From: Temnopleurus reevesii
Lineage: Eukaryota; Echinodermata; Echinoidea; Temnopleuroida; Temnopleuridae
Assembly: GCA_036244855.1 (NCBI GenBank)
Contig: BQKZ01008846.1
Location: 1 to 11,451 of the forward strand
Length of the DNA: 11,451 nt
Reading direction: 5' to 3'
Part shown: positions 1-9,059 of the stretch, in pieces
Numbering within the stretch: the stretch's first letter is position 1
Layout: the number at the start of each line of letters is the position of its first letter
The notes under the pieces: model-generated
Seen by the model: only the letters and a program-made list of their open reading frames with translations
Database searches by the model: none
Told to the model about the DNA's origin: nothing
Program-made: the position numbers and the translations under genes

Positions 1-17
1 TTTTTCGACAACTCCAG

Positions 18-146
18 GAAACCAACAAGTTTTAACCTTTGACATCGGCACGGAGGACACTTCTTCAATATGCCGTGCATCCAAACTAGCATACATGGTG
101 AACATCAAAGGCAATGGCATTATACTTCACTTCTCTTCAGAGTTCG
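18..146 (+). CDS. CARM1: CARM1 exon 1 of window: N-terminal PH-like domain, partial
   Basis: The frame read from base 2 gives a segment including TFDIGTEDTSSICRASKL and IKGNGIILHFSSEF. It aligns without gaps to the part of human CARM1 that reads ETECSRVGKQSF and SVLIQFATPNDF in its PH-like N-terminal domain. The donor is G|GTCAGT at 147. The single left-over G joins AG from the next exon to give Glu, and the residue count across the junction matches human. The left edge is uncertain. The CAG at 15-17 could be the acceptor, but the open frame runs to the window edge, so the exon could begin earlier. This is the least conserved exon here, and the call rests on weak similarity plus the exact junction fit. 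Confidence 0.72.
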
Positions 147-888
147 GTCAGTATAGGGGGAATGCATGTCTGAATATGGAGTGAAGTTTGAAATCCTTGA
201 TTATGTTAATGAAATATTTTTGAGAGAAAAAAAAATAAATGTAGAATTCTATGAAAGGTTTTATGGAAGCTCTTTGATTTTCCCTAATTTTCTTCAACTA
301 TTGTATTATGAAATGTACTATCATTTGCTTTGAATACCTTTATGATGATTAACCAAGATGATTCGTGAATAAGCACTAAATTATCCTCAAGAGTAAACTT
401 CTGAAAGTTGACAATTTTTAAAACCACAATTGGTGACAATGAACATCGTTGTACCTATATCTGTACATATTTGATGTCAGCAAAATACCAATCCCAGGGA
501 ATAATAATACTTTTCACATTTGATTAGCAGTTTTAGACATGGAGAAAACTTTTCTAATTCTTTACTATACAGCCCTATGTGAAAAGTTGCTACACAAAAT
601 ATCTATTGTATAGTAACCCTGCTAAAACGCATAGCAAACTGCTATGCGATACCAGGAAAATTATTCCCTAAAATCCCATGACATCCTAACCGTGATAAGG
701 CCAGGGTTCAGCATATTTTGAATGTTTCATGGTGTTATAGACGTAATGAAAAAACTAATACTTTTCAAAGAAATGATTATTGGGTGAGCAGTTTGAGGAG
801 AAAAGAGTGATTGTGTTTTCTGAAAAAATTATTTCTCTCCCACTTTCTTTTAATACAACATCACCTACCATTTGTGATATTGATACAG
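147..888 (+). other. Intron 1 (742 bp, phase 1)
   Basis: The donor is GTCAGT at 147 and the acceptor is TGATACAG ending at 888. The intron is AT-rich and has no coding signal. An open stretch from 780 only reads backward into the intron from exon 2. It contains the nested inverted repeats of 497-668, listed separately. The rest shows nothing I recognise. Confidence 0.75.
497..668. repeat. Nested inverted-repeat (foldback) element in intron 1
   Basis: Several perfect inverted pairs are nested: GGGAATAAT at 497-505 with ATTATTCCC at 660-668; CTTTTCACAT at 510-519 with ATGTGAAAAG at 577-586; TTACTATACA at 562-571 with TGTATAGTAA (one mismatch-free 10-mer) at 607-616; and a tight 9-bp hairpin CGCATAGCA/TGCTATGCG at 628-636 and 640-648. 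The outermost pair suggests a short foldback transposon of about 172 bp. I see no clear target-site duplication, and no second copy is in the window. Confidence 0.45.
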
Positions 889-1004
889 AGGTGACGAGAT
901 TTGAGAAGATTCTTGAGGGAGCCAAGTATAATCAGAAACAGGCTGGCAAGAAATCTCTATTCTCACAACGAACAGACGAAGCATCGGCTGTGCAATATTT
1001 CCAG
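889..1004 (+). CDS. CARM1: CARM1 exon 2: end of N-terminal domain into core
   Basis: The exon encodes 38 codons plus the last two bases of a split Glu codon. It includes VTRFEKILEGAKYN and ends SLFSQRTDEASAVQYFQ, which closely matches human SVFSERTEESSAVQYFQ. The terminal VQYFQ begins the helix alpha-X region that closes over SAM when cofactor binds (known for the family). The acceptor is GATACAG|AG at 888 and the donor CAG|GTAAAC at 1005. The upstream in-frame sequence from 780 to 888 has no similarity to CARM1 and is intron. Confidence 0.93.
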
Positions 1005-1361
1005 GTAAACTTTCATTCCTAGATTTACTGAGTTGCTCATTATTATTTTGATTACTTGTTAGATTGCAGAGTTTGTAGGCTTGATGTTTTAATACAGTAA
1101 TTCAAATTTGTGTTTGGTGTGTTCATATGACCCCTGCATTTTCTGATAATTTTCTGCAAGAATGATACGAATTCATAATGCTAACATTGACCATCACTTG
1201 GGGGATTCATAGACTAGTTCTGAGTGTATGTGCCTGTTAAATTGTCTTCTTGCTAGGTATATGTACTCAGCATTTTGGAGAGGGGAAAGTTATAACATTG
1301 AACCATATGCTTTTATCCTGTAATATTTGACATAATCATATATTTCCTCTTTCTGTTTCAG
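1005..1361 (+). other. Intron 2 (357 bp, phase 0)
   Basis: The donor is GTAAAC and the acceptor a good pyrimidine tract ending TTTCAG at 1361. The intron is AT-rich, and I see no repeat or other feature in it. Confidence 0.85.
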
Positions 1362-1466
1362 TTCTATGGATATTTATCTCAACAACAAAACATGATGCAG
1401 GATTACATTAGAACGTCCACATACCAGAAAGCTATGTTAACGAATCATGAAGACTTCAAAGATAAG
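1362..1466 (+). CDS. CARM1: CARM1 exon 3: cofactor-closing helices
   Basis: Thirty-five codons begin [19 protein letters not shown] and end NHEDFKDK. Human CARM1 has [19 protein letters not shown] and NHTDFKDK. These are the alpha-X/alpha-Y helices that form the lid over SAM and help position the substrate arginine. Both boundaries are phase 0. The acceptor is TTTCAG at 1361 and the donor AAG|GTATAG at 1467, a slightly weak donor. Confidence 0.97.
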
Positions 1467-1488
1467 GTATAGGGTCATTCCGTGTCAA

Positions 1489-1505
1489 TTCACCCAATGG
1501 GTGAA
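1489..1505. repeat. Perfect 8-bp inverted repeat with 1-nt loop
   Basis: TTCACCCA-A-TGGGTGAA lies 22 bp after the exon 3 donor. It probably belongs to an interspersed repeat that begins near AGGGTCATTCCGTGTC at 1471. I cannot confirm this without a repeat library. Confidence 0.6.
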
Positions 1506-1640
1506 ATCGTACCGACTCAAAATCTGTTCAAACTTGGTGTATAGCATAATTGACTCTATAAGACCCCAAATTAATTTTTTTAGCACGACCCGACGTACGG
1601 TTCTCACGCTATGACACGCCCATTAAGAGGGTTTTCGGTC

Positions 1641-1664
1641 AAAATGGGCATGACTGCCCATTTT
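1641..1664. repeat. Perfect 10-bp hairpin
   Basis: AAAATGGGCA at 1641-1650 is followed by the loop TGAC and the perfect complement TGCCCATTTT at 1655-1664. In the pre-mRNA it would fold as a stable stem with a tetraloop. It probably belongs to the same intron 3 repeat as the hairpin at 1489-1505. No function is evident. Confidence 0.7.
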
Positions 1665-2399
1665 CAAAAGACCCTTGCACGGCAACCGCTGGTGCAAATT
1701 TAATGTGAGTGGTATCATTGGAAAGGGAATAAGACAAGCTATCTAACTGTGCTATTTGTTTTCACATATGACCAATTCTAATAGCAATGACCTTTTGACC
1801 TTTGGTTTTACCTTTAATTTTACCGTGAATGTCAACATATTTTTGGGATAATATTTTGCATATAGCAACATTTTGTCATAAAATAGATTTAGCTGTCAAA
1901 CATAGGAAACCACTTTTATATGAATCTTTGCATGGAACAGGGGTTCGCAAAATGCATGCCAAGTGTTATATTAGGTTACCCAAATAATGAATGAAAAATA
2001 CAAACTTTGTCTTTACTCTGTACTATCAATTCACCACAAGTACAGCAGTTGTACAGCATACGAATCACAAGTTGACCACTTGTTTTAAGATTGATGATTT
2101 GAATTTTGAAATAACTCAGTTTTGTAAGCGCAAAAGGACTTCAGGAATATAAACAAATATCTTTTAGCTTCATCACATAATGAAAAGTTATGGAAACTAT
2201 TGAAAATAGCTGATCATCAGCTGCCAGTGCATTTCGGACAGAATGCAATTACTACAACAAGCTAGAAAAAAATAAATTTAGTGGCTAATTATGCTTGAAT
2301 TATTTTTGTAACATTTGAGAATTGTTTTGACCCAAATAAGGCTTATTTTATATCCTGAGCAAATATTTCACCATACTTTGTGATTTGTCAATGTAATGA

Positions 2400-2572
2400 G
2401 GTGTTGTTCAAAAGTTGCAATTGATCGCAAGTTGCAGTTGATCGGGATGTGCCAATCAAAACCATTGTTTCATGCGCGTCTTCTTAAATGCCCATACTGT
2501 ACGCGAATGAAAATGTGCGTTAAAATTTGCCAAGTTGCAGTTGATTTGCAGTTGATTTTGAACAACACCCCC
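2400..2572. mobile_element. MITE-like element A, copy 1 (intron 3)
   Basis: The left end GGTGTTGTTCAAAA is the exact reverse complement of the right end TTTTGAACAACACC, and the arms continue imperfectly through GTTGCAATTGATC and GATTTGCAGTTG. The same sequence recurs at 10668-10825 in the same orientation with high identity. This copy has about 15 extra bases, apparently a local duplication of the GTTGCAGTTGATCG motif near 2421-2445. It has no coding capacity, so it is non-autonomous. I could not identify a convincing target-site duplication, so the superfamily is open. Confidence 0.75.
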
Positions 2573-2597
2573 TATGCGAACCATGAACAGTTTGTAA

Positions 2598-2900
<303 letters not shown>

Positions 2901-2947
2901 ATGGTTCGTAGAGAAATTTTGATTTCCTTTATCTTTTTGAGATGCAG

Positions 2948-3300
2948 AAAGGGGGGCCTCCCCCAGATGCTTATGTGCTGTCAGGGAATGAATAAAAATA
3001 AAATGAACAAATTGACAAAAATAGCAAGATTGGATAATCTGTACCACTGATGCATCTTTGACTCAAACTGTAATGGCATCATGGATAACTCTCCATTCAC
3101 TTGGTACCAACAAAAATCATATTTTTCTCTTCTTTTTGAAAAGTAGATAAAATTTCTGACAAACCTTTTATTGCCTCAGTTACAATGAAAATTCATGACT
3201 TTTGAACAGATTATCCGATTTTGCGCAAACTTTCAGTTTTTTTCATTTTAGTTTTCTTCATTCACTGATAGCAAATCAATATCAGGGAGACGTTCCCCTT
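2948..3300. mobile_element. Foldback element C, diverged short copy (intron 4)
   Basis: The left end runs AAAGGGGGGCC, then GTGCTGTCAGGGAATGAAT. The right end runs AAAATTCATGACTTTTGAAC, then a region ending GACGTTCCCCTT. Both match the two arms of the larger foldback element at 9352-9958 in order and orientation. About 250 bp of the middle is missing here, and sequence divergence is clearly higher, so this looks like an older or internally deleted member. The dinucleotide GA borders both ends. Confidence 0.65.
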
Positions 3301-3768
3301 GAATAACGTGTATGAGACACGGAATGATACATATTTCATTTCTTTCATTCACCATGACTATATACCCATGTTGTTTTCTTTGATGTTCTCAAATATCAAG
3401 GTTAAATAGCTAAAGATGGCTCTAAATATATAATATTGCTCTTGTATCCAAATGTGCTGGTAGGCAACGGATCAATTCCACTTGGCCTGCCCCTTACAAG
3501 TTATTTTTCATGTACCTTGCTTTTGGTGATGATGAAATCTTGAATTTTAATAATTTTTCCTGTTAAGAGTAAATGAAATTAAAATTGTGTAGTCAAACAT
3601 TTTGGAGCCATGAGTACAAAACAGGGAGATATTGACTAGATAATGAACAGCATCTGAAAAAATGAAAGGTAATCAGTATGAAAAAAGGGAAAAGTAATCA
3701 ACTAAAACCAAGTTTTCAATCTTTGGGTAGCTGAGTGAAGGTTTATGAAGAAAAAGTGTTTAATCAGG

Positions 3769-3952
3769 CCAGGGTTGTGTATCATTAAGCTGCTACATCT
3801 ATGCATGAGTCTACCAACAACTGATGACTCTTTCTCATATGTGCGATGTAGTTCCAGAGAGTTATCATTGAGTGCAGGGTAGGGTAACCATTTGTTTGTA
3901 GATTCATGCATAGATCTATGAACATCTTTATGTATATGAAACATAACCCTGG
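3769..3952. repeat. Inverted repeat with internal palindrome (intron 4)
   Basis: The outer arms are CCAGGGTTGTGT at 3769-3780 and ACATAACCCTGG at 3941-3952. The inner arms are at 3797-3820 and 3892-3915, 24 bases with few mismatches around ATCTATGCATGA. A perfect 12-bp palindrome, CATAGATCTATG, lies at 3909-3920. The layout fits a short foldback transposon of roughly 185 bp. No second copy is in the window to confirm it. Confidence 0.5.
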
Positions 3953-4077
3953 TTCAAATGAAGAAATAAGGGTGTACACCTGCAGAGGAACCCAATCAAA
4001 AACTTTGACTACTGGTATTGTATTATCAGATCAATACGCTGGTGACTATATAGATCTTTGTTTGTTCATCACCATAG

Positions 4078-4174
4078 CAACTCGTCAAAGCCAACAACCT
4101 TGCAAACCGTATCTCAGTGATACCTGGGAAGGTGGACGAGATGTCTGTCCCGGAACAGGTCGACATCATTGTTT
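4078..4174 (+). pseudogene. Partial duplicate of exon 5, 5' half (copy 1)
   Basis: Ninety-seven bases match the first 97 bases of exon 5 with five differences. Three are synonymous, one changes Glu to Asp and one Val to Met. The copied frame reads [18 protein letters not shown] and so on to DIIV, then leaves CARM1 sequence, and a stop follows at 4204-4206. The match extends about 30 bp upstream, including the CACCATAG acceptor. The conserved SEPMGYML half and the donor are absent. Splicing to this acceptor would normally give a truncated protein. It could be a relic exon, a poison exon, or part of an alternative haplotype misplaced in assembly. Confidence 0.88.
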
Positions 4175-4251
4175 TATTAACAGCTATTTCATTATGCTTT
4201 TGTTAGTACTTTGTTAACTGTATCCATCTTTGTTCTCTTTAATCACCATAG

Positions 4252-5704
<1,453 letters not shown>

Positions 5705-5795
5705 GTAAGATGTTCCCCACACAAGGAGATGTTCACATTGCACCGTTCACAGATGATGCTCTATACATGGAACAGTTCACGAAAGCAAACTTCTG
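5705..5795 (+). CDS. CARM1: CARM1 exon 6: core to dimerisation arm
   Basis: GT completes the split Gly codon, then 29 codons read [20 protein letters not shown] followed by MEQFTKANF. The terminal TG is completed by G of exon 7 to give Trp. Human has [20 protein letters not shown] and [10 protein letters not shown]. The Met-Phe-Pro motif opens the beta-barrel, and the following segment enters the dimerisation arm. The acceptor is TTTTCAG at 5704 and the donor TG|GTAAGT at 5796. Confidence 0.97.
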
Positions 5796-6490
5796 GTAAG
5801 TTCAGCCAAACCAGCTATATTTCTTCATCTAATAGTAGAAGTGTGCTCTTGCAAGTCAATTCTGAACAACACAGAATGTAAATTTCATGTTTGTGCTAAA
5901 AATTTGTTGTGCAAAACAGAGAACCCTCCACTGTTCCCAAGTCCAGCCCATGTTCATTAAGTAAACCGAAAGTGATAGAGCGTTGGATACCATGTTCAGC
6001 ACAGAAATGCAAAATGACAATATGGAAAAGGGTGGTATTCGAGGGCAAGAACGGTCATTGCTGATTGATTTTGGGTCGCTCCGCTGGTGTTGTTCGGAAA
6101 GCGAGAGCCTATTTGTATATTTGGTTGATGCTTTTTAGGGGAATGAAGCTAAATAATGGGTAAAATATATTTATTATTACTTTCACTTTTAAATCCATTC
6201 AACTCTGCTTTGGTCAAATCTATGAGGATTGAAGGAATAGATTCAGCTTAATATGTGAAGCTAGAAATGGTATGGAATAGGCAAAAGGTGCATAGTGTTG
6301 ACGTGCAGCTGAGGGGGGGGGGGGGTGTATAGGACTGATGTCACTTTGACTTGGGCAGATTTGATATGTGATATGTGTTTTGATTATAAAAGATATATTA
6401 ATGTTGATGTTACTGTGATATTTTTTAATGTTTTAAACCTTTAATCGATTATCAACAATTGTTAGGAAGATATTTTTTGTGTGATTTCAG
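5796..6490 (+). other. Intron 6 (695 bp, phase 2)
   Basis: It begins GTAAGT and ends TGATTTCAG at 6490. It is AT-rich, with a run of 13 G at 6313-6325. I see no coding or repeat structure otherwise. Confidence 0.85.
6313..6325 (+). repeat. G13 homopolymer
   Basis: Thirteen consecutive G lie in intron 6. They are likely length-variable and error-prone in sequencing. In the transcript the run could form a G-rich structure, but no partner G-runs lie nearby. Confidence 0.9.
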
Positions 6491-6572
6491 GTACCAGCAG
6501 TCATTTCATGGTATAGATCTTACTTGCCTCAGAGAAACGGCTCTACAAGAATTCCTCAGACAACCTATAGTG
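6491..6572 (+). CDS. CARM1: CARM1 exon 7: dimerisation arm
   Basis: One base completes Trp, then 27 codons read YQQSFHGIDLTCLRETALQE and FLRQPIV. Human has [20 protein letters not shown] and YFRQPVV. This region forms the arm by which PRMTs dimerise, which is needed for activity in the family. The acceptor is TTTCAG at 6490 and the donor GTG|GTAAGC at 6573, phase 0. Confidence 0.96.
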
Positions 6573-7187
6573 GTAAGCAGAAATACTAACTATTCCAGAA
6601 TGTACATTAGGTCAAAATGAAAATGTGCACAATGCAACACTTAAACAAAAGTAGGAGCAAACATGATAGTAATACAGAACATTTATTAGGCGCTTAATAC
6701 GGATGTTTTTAATTGCACAGTATTCTGATTACGAAAAGATTCTTACACAGTAAATCGAAATGAAAGAGGCTACCTATGGAAGTGCAAACCCCTCCCCAAA
6801 AAACATGGCAATAATAACCCTTTCAGCCATCCACTTGTAATGATAACCTTGAATTCAAATGAAAATACACTGTATGCATCTTGGCTCAAGTATGTATATG
6901 CATGTGAAGATGATCCAATCAAAGTTTGGGTTCAGGGGGTCAAAGCTCAAAGGAAGCATGGCCAAAAAATCTAAACTAAATCTATAAAACAACATCACCC
7001 AAATTAGCTTGTGACCGGTGAACTGCAAACTATTTGCAATTGATATGAAATTGATCACAACTTTCTTGCAGAAACCCTGTGTATATGGTAATACCTGTAA
7101 CTGTTTTATGATTTCATGAACCATCTATGTTTAGAAACTTCTATTCCGTCACTTATAAACGATGTTTTCTCTCTTTTTCCGTTTCAG
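6573..7187 (+). other. Intron 7 (615 bp, phase 0)
   Basis: It begins GTAAGC and ends CTTTTTCCGTTTCAG at 7187. It is AT-rich, and I see no repeat, RNA gene or coding signal. The open stretch on the minus strand at 6855-7124 looks like chance. Confidence 0.85.
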
Positions 7188-7363
7188 GACACATTTGACA
7201 TCAAGATCTGTCTAGCGAGAACGTATAAGTACACTGTTGACTTCTTGACAACCTCTGAAAGTGACCTTCATAGAATTGAGATACCCCTCCAGTTCAAAAC
7301 ACATCAATCGGGAGCAGTACATGGCCTTGCGTTCTGGTTTGATGTTGCCTTCCATGGATCATT
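7188..7363 (+). CDS. CARM1: CARM1 exon 8: beta-barrel
   Basis: Fifty-eight codons plus two bases begin [20 protein letters not shown], pass through [10 protein letters not shown] and end [15 protein letters not shown]. Human has [30 protein letters not shown] and [15 protein letters not shown]. It is part of the C-terminal beta-barrel. The final TT joins A of exon 9 to give Leu. The acceptor is GTTTCAG at 7187 and the donor TT|GTAAGT at 7364. The last ~60 bp plus the donor are repeated three more times downstream; this copy is the only one continuous with the upstream exon body. Confidence 0.97.
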
Positions 7364-7481
7364 GTAAGTAGATCTTATATCCTACTTCGCCTTGTACCCT
7401 TTTTCTTTTTTTTTCCTCTTTTTTCCTCTTCTTTTTCTTTTCTCTCTCTTCTTCCACATTTTCTTTCTCTAATTCTCCCAA

Positions 7482-7548
7482 ATCAAACGGGAGCTGTACA
7501 TGGCCTTGCGTTCTGGTTTGATGTTGCCTTCCATGGATCATTGTAAGT
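7482..7548 (+). pseudogene. Exon 8 tail duplicate, copy 2
   Basis: From the GGA codon on, it differs from exon 8 at one synonymous base (GCA to GCT). The donor TT|GTAAGT is intact. It lies in intron 8, in phase with a preceding pyrimidine tract but without a good acceptor AG immediately before it. If the exon 8 donor were ignored, reading through would meet the TAA in GTAAGT at once. Confidence 0.9.
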
Positions 7549-7654
7549 TAAGTTTTTTTCTTCTTTCCCCCTCTTACCCTTTTTCTTTCTTTTCCCTTTT
7601 TTCATTTCTTCTTTTCTCTCTCTTCTTCCTCATTTTCTTTCTCTAATTCTCCCA

Positions 7655-7722
7655 ATCAATGGGAAGCAGTACATGGCTTTGCTTTCTGGTTCGATGTTGC
7701 CTTCCATGGATCATTGTAAGTG
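7655..7722 (+). pseudogene. Exon 8 tail duplicate, copy 3
   Basis: This is the most changed copy. It has Gly to Glu and Leu to Phe (HGFAFWF) plus two synonymous changes. The donor TT|GTAAGT is intact. No acceptor AG sits in a useful phase before it. I take it as non-functional. Confidence 0.9.
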
Positions 7723-7825
7723 GAGTTTATTTATCCTCTTTCCCTCTTGCTCTATTACTTTCATTTCCTCTTTTTCTCTTCTTTTGTTTCTCTTCTTCCA
7801 CATTTTCTTTCTCTAATTCTCCCAA

Positions 7826-7892
7826 ATCAAACAGGAGCTGTACATGGCCTTGCATTCTGGTTTGACGTTGCTTTCCATGGATCATTGTAGGT
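7826..7892 (+). pseudogene. Exon 8 tail duplicate, copy 4
   Basis: Four base differences from exon 8 from the GGA codon on, all synonymous. The donor is TT|GTAGGT. A pyrimidine tract and CAAACAG (ending 7834) make a plausible acceptor, so a 52-nt mini-exon at 7835-7886 can be imagined. It would need an upstream exon ending in phase 1, and exon 7 ends in phase 0, so it is unlikely to be productive. Confidence 0.88.
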
Positions 7893-8053
7893 ACATGTAT
7901 TTTTTTTCTTTCATTCGCTTTCTTTCACTCTCACTTTTTCCCCTTTTCTCTCTCCTCTCTCATTTGCCTTTCTTTCTGTGATTCAGCATTGTAAATTGAG
8001 AGCATTCAGGTTCCATACAGCCATCTGTTGGCTCCCATGTGGGTTCAACCCCT

Positions 8054-8200
8054 GGGTGGTGTGTCACCAAGTTACTGAAGAGTGACTTTGAGAATGACTT
8101 TTGTCAGTTATTGTGCTGAGTACTTGTTACATTTTAAATAAATGATCACAGGAATTGATACCACTCATTCTTAGGGTCTCTTTAAGTTGATGAACCATTT
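8054..8200. mobile_element. MITE-like element B, diverged copy 2 (intron 8)
   Basis: The left end GGGTGGTGTGTCACCAAG resembles the left end of the copy at 2757. The internal ATTGATACCACTCATTCTTA and the right-end AAGTTGATGAACCATTT resemble its second half (CTGATACCAGTCGT, AACTTGATGAAACACC). It is about 147 bp long, against 144 bp for the other copy. It is more decayed at the right end, hence older or less certain. Confidence 0.6.
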
Positions 8201-8372
8201 GCCAGATCTTTGATATTGATTTCAGGTGGGCCCTAGATTTTAATCATATTTATCTCTCCTTCTTTCTTTTCTTTTTTTCTTTTCATGCCTATTCTCTCTG
8301 TAATTAACAGTCAAACAATTTAAGTCCCAATTTTTGCAAGTAATTTCATGTTATGTTCCATTTTTCCATTAG

Positions 8373-8427
8373 ACAATCTGTATGGTTATCTACAGCACCT
8401 ACTGAGCCTCTTACTCACTGGTACCAG
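8373..8427 (+). CDS. CARM1: CARM1 exon 9: THW loop
   Basis: One base completes Leu, then 18 codons read QSVWLSTAPTEPLTHWYQ (human MTVWLSTAPTEPLTHWYQ). LTHWYQ is the THW loop; the His codon at 8416-8418 lines up with the active-site His conserved in type I PRMTs. This is the smallest exon at 55 nt. The acceptor is CCATTAG at 8372 and the donor CAG|GTAAGC at 8428. Confidence 0.97.
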
Positions 8428-8976
8428 GTAAGCGTGGAATCTCCTTTTGTTTCTACTCCAGATTATTATTCATGTATGTTTTGTAGTTCAATTTGTCAGA
8501 GATGCCACTTTCCTGGCAATCTCCATACCAAAGCTTTATGATGTCCATCATCGCTCATGTGTAATGCTACGCATGGCTCTAAGTAAGACTGGTGACCCTT
8601 TCCAGCACATGCTGATAGCCCTATATTGCTGAGTTAGCACCGGAGGAAGGGTCACCTGTCGAGCCTAGAGTTGTGCGCACATCTATTGATTATAATCCTA
8701 TGTTTGATGGATTGAAAAATCAATGAATTGAATTGAATTGAATTGAATTACACCTATCAACATCTTTATGAAGCACATCCCTGAGGTTAGCGTTATTATC
8801 TAGAGCCAATCACACCAAAATTTTGTTGTTCGGATCATTGTAGAAGGAATAGAAAAATTATTAATAACTTATGAAAAATAATAGCCTATCCTACAGAACT
8901 AGAATAAGCAAAGCTCTGTATGCTACATTTCATTTTACTAGTAATTTCCCATTAAATGTTGCTTGCTCTTTTACAG
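8428..8976 (+). other. Intron 9 (549 bp, phase 0)
   Basis: It begins GTAAGC and ends TGCTCTTTTACAG at 8976. The middle contains an inverted repeat followed by a GAATT microsatellite (8590-8749). Otherwise it is AT-rich and featureless. Confidence 0.85.
8590..8749 (+). mobile_element. Possible retroposon 3' end with (GAATT)5 tail
   Basis: GGTGACCCTTTCC (8591-8603) pairs with GGAAGGGTCACC (8645-8656). About 70 bp later the sequence ends in five GAATT units at 8725-8749. Short simple-repeat tails are typical of some SINEs and CR1/L2-type LINEs, so this may be the 3' end of such an element. It could also be an unrelated microsatellite. I see no Pol III A/B boxes that I would trust. Confidence 0.35.
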
Positions 8977-9059
8977 GTTCGATGCTTACTAAGGTCACCG
9001 ATCTATGTCACCAAAGGTCAAAGGTTAACAGGGAAAGTTATACTCATAGCCAATGCCAG
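8977..9059 (+). CDS. CARM1: CARM1 exon 10: end of beta-barrel
   Basis: Twenty-seven codons plus AG begin VRCLLRSPIYVTKGQRLTGK and end VILIANA. Human has [20 protein letters not shown] and CLLIANK. The final AG joins G of exon 11 to give Arg of RQSYDI. The acceptor is TTTTACAG at 8976 and the donor AG|GTAAAT at 9060. The coding sequence happens to contain AAAGGTCAAAGGTT, which resembles a DR1 nuclear-receptor site. I regard that as chance. Confidence 0.96.

Larger units (their letters stand above)
7303..7985 (+). repeat. Tandem array: exon 8 tail + donor + pyrimidine spacer, 4 copies
   Basis: The unit is about 60 bp encoding [17 protein letters not shown] plus donor, then about 110 bp of C/T-rich sequence ending TTTCTTTCTCTAATTCTCCC. 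Exon-end positions are 7363, 7542, 7715 and 7886, giving spacings of 179, 173 and 171 bp. The pyrimidine tract continues after the fourth copy to about 7985. The array covers the junction of exon 8 and intron 8. Confidence 0.93.
7364..8372 (+). other. Intron 8 (1009 bp, phase 2)
   Basis: It begins GTAAGT and ends TTCCATTTTTCCATTAG at 8372. It holds three exon-tail duplicates with long C/T tracts (7380-7985), then element B copy 2 (8054-8200), then a T-rich stretch (8250-8300). Nothing else is recognised. Confidence 0.88.

Noticed and set aside
780..1022. Open frame beginning before exon 2
   Set aside because: Only 889-1004 resembles CARM1. The upstream part is intron that happens to stay open, and the acceptor at 888 fits the phase from exon 1.
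6855..7124. 89-codon minus-strand open frame in intron 7
   Set aside because: No similarity to anything known, no regulatory context, and it lies wholly inside an intron of the + strand gene.
7303..7985. CRISPR-like array (regular repeats and spacers)
   Set aside because: The repeats are coding exon tails of a eukaryotic gene with splice donors, and the spacers are related pyrimidine tracts rather than unique sequences.
8977..9059. DR1-like nuclear receptor site inside exon 10
   Set aside because: The match is imperfect and explained by the codons for conserved CARM1 residues.
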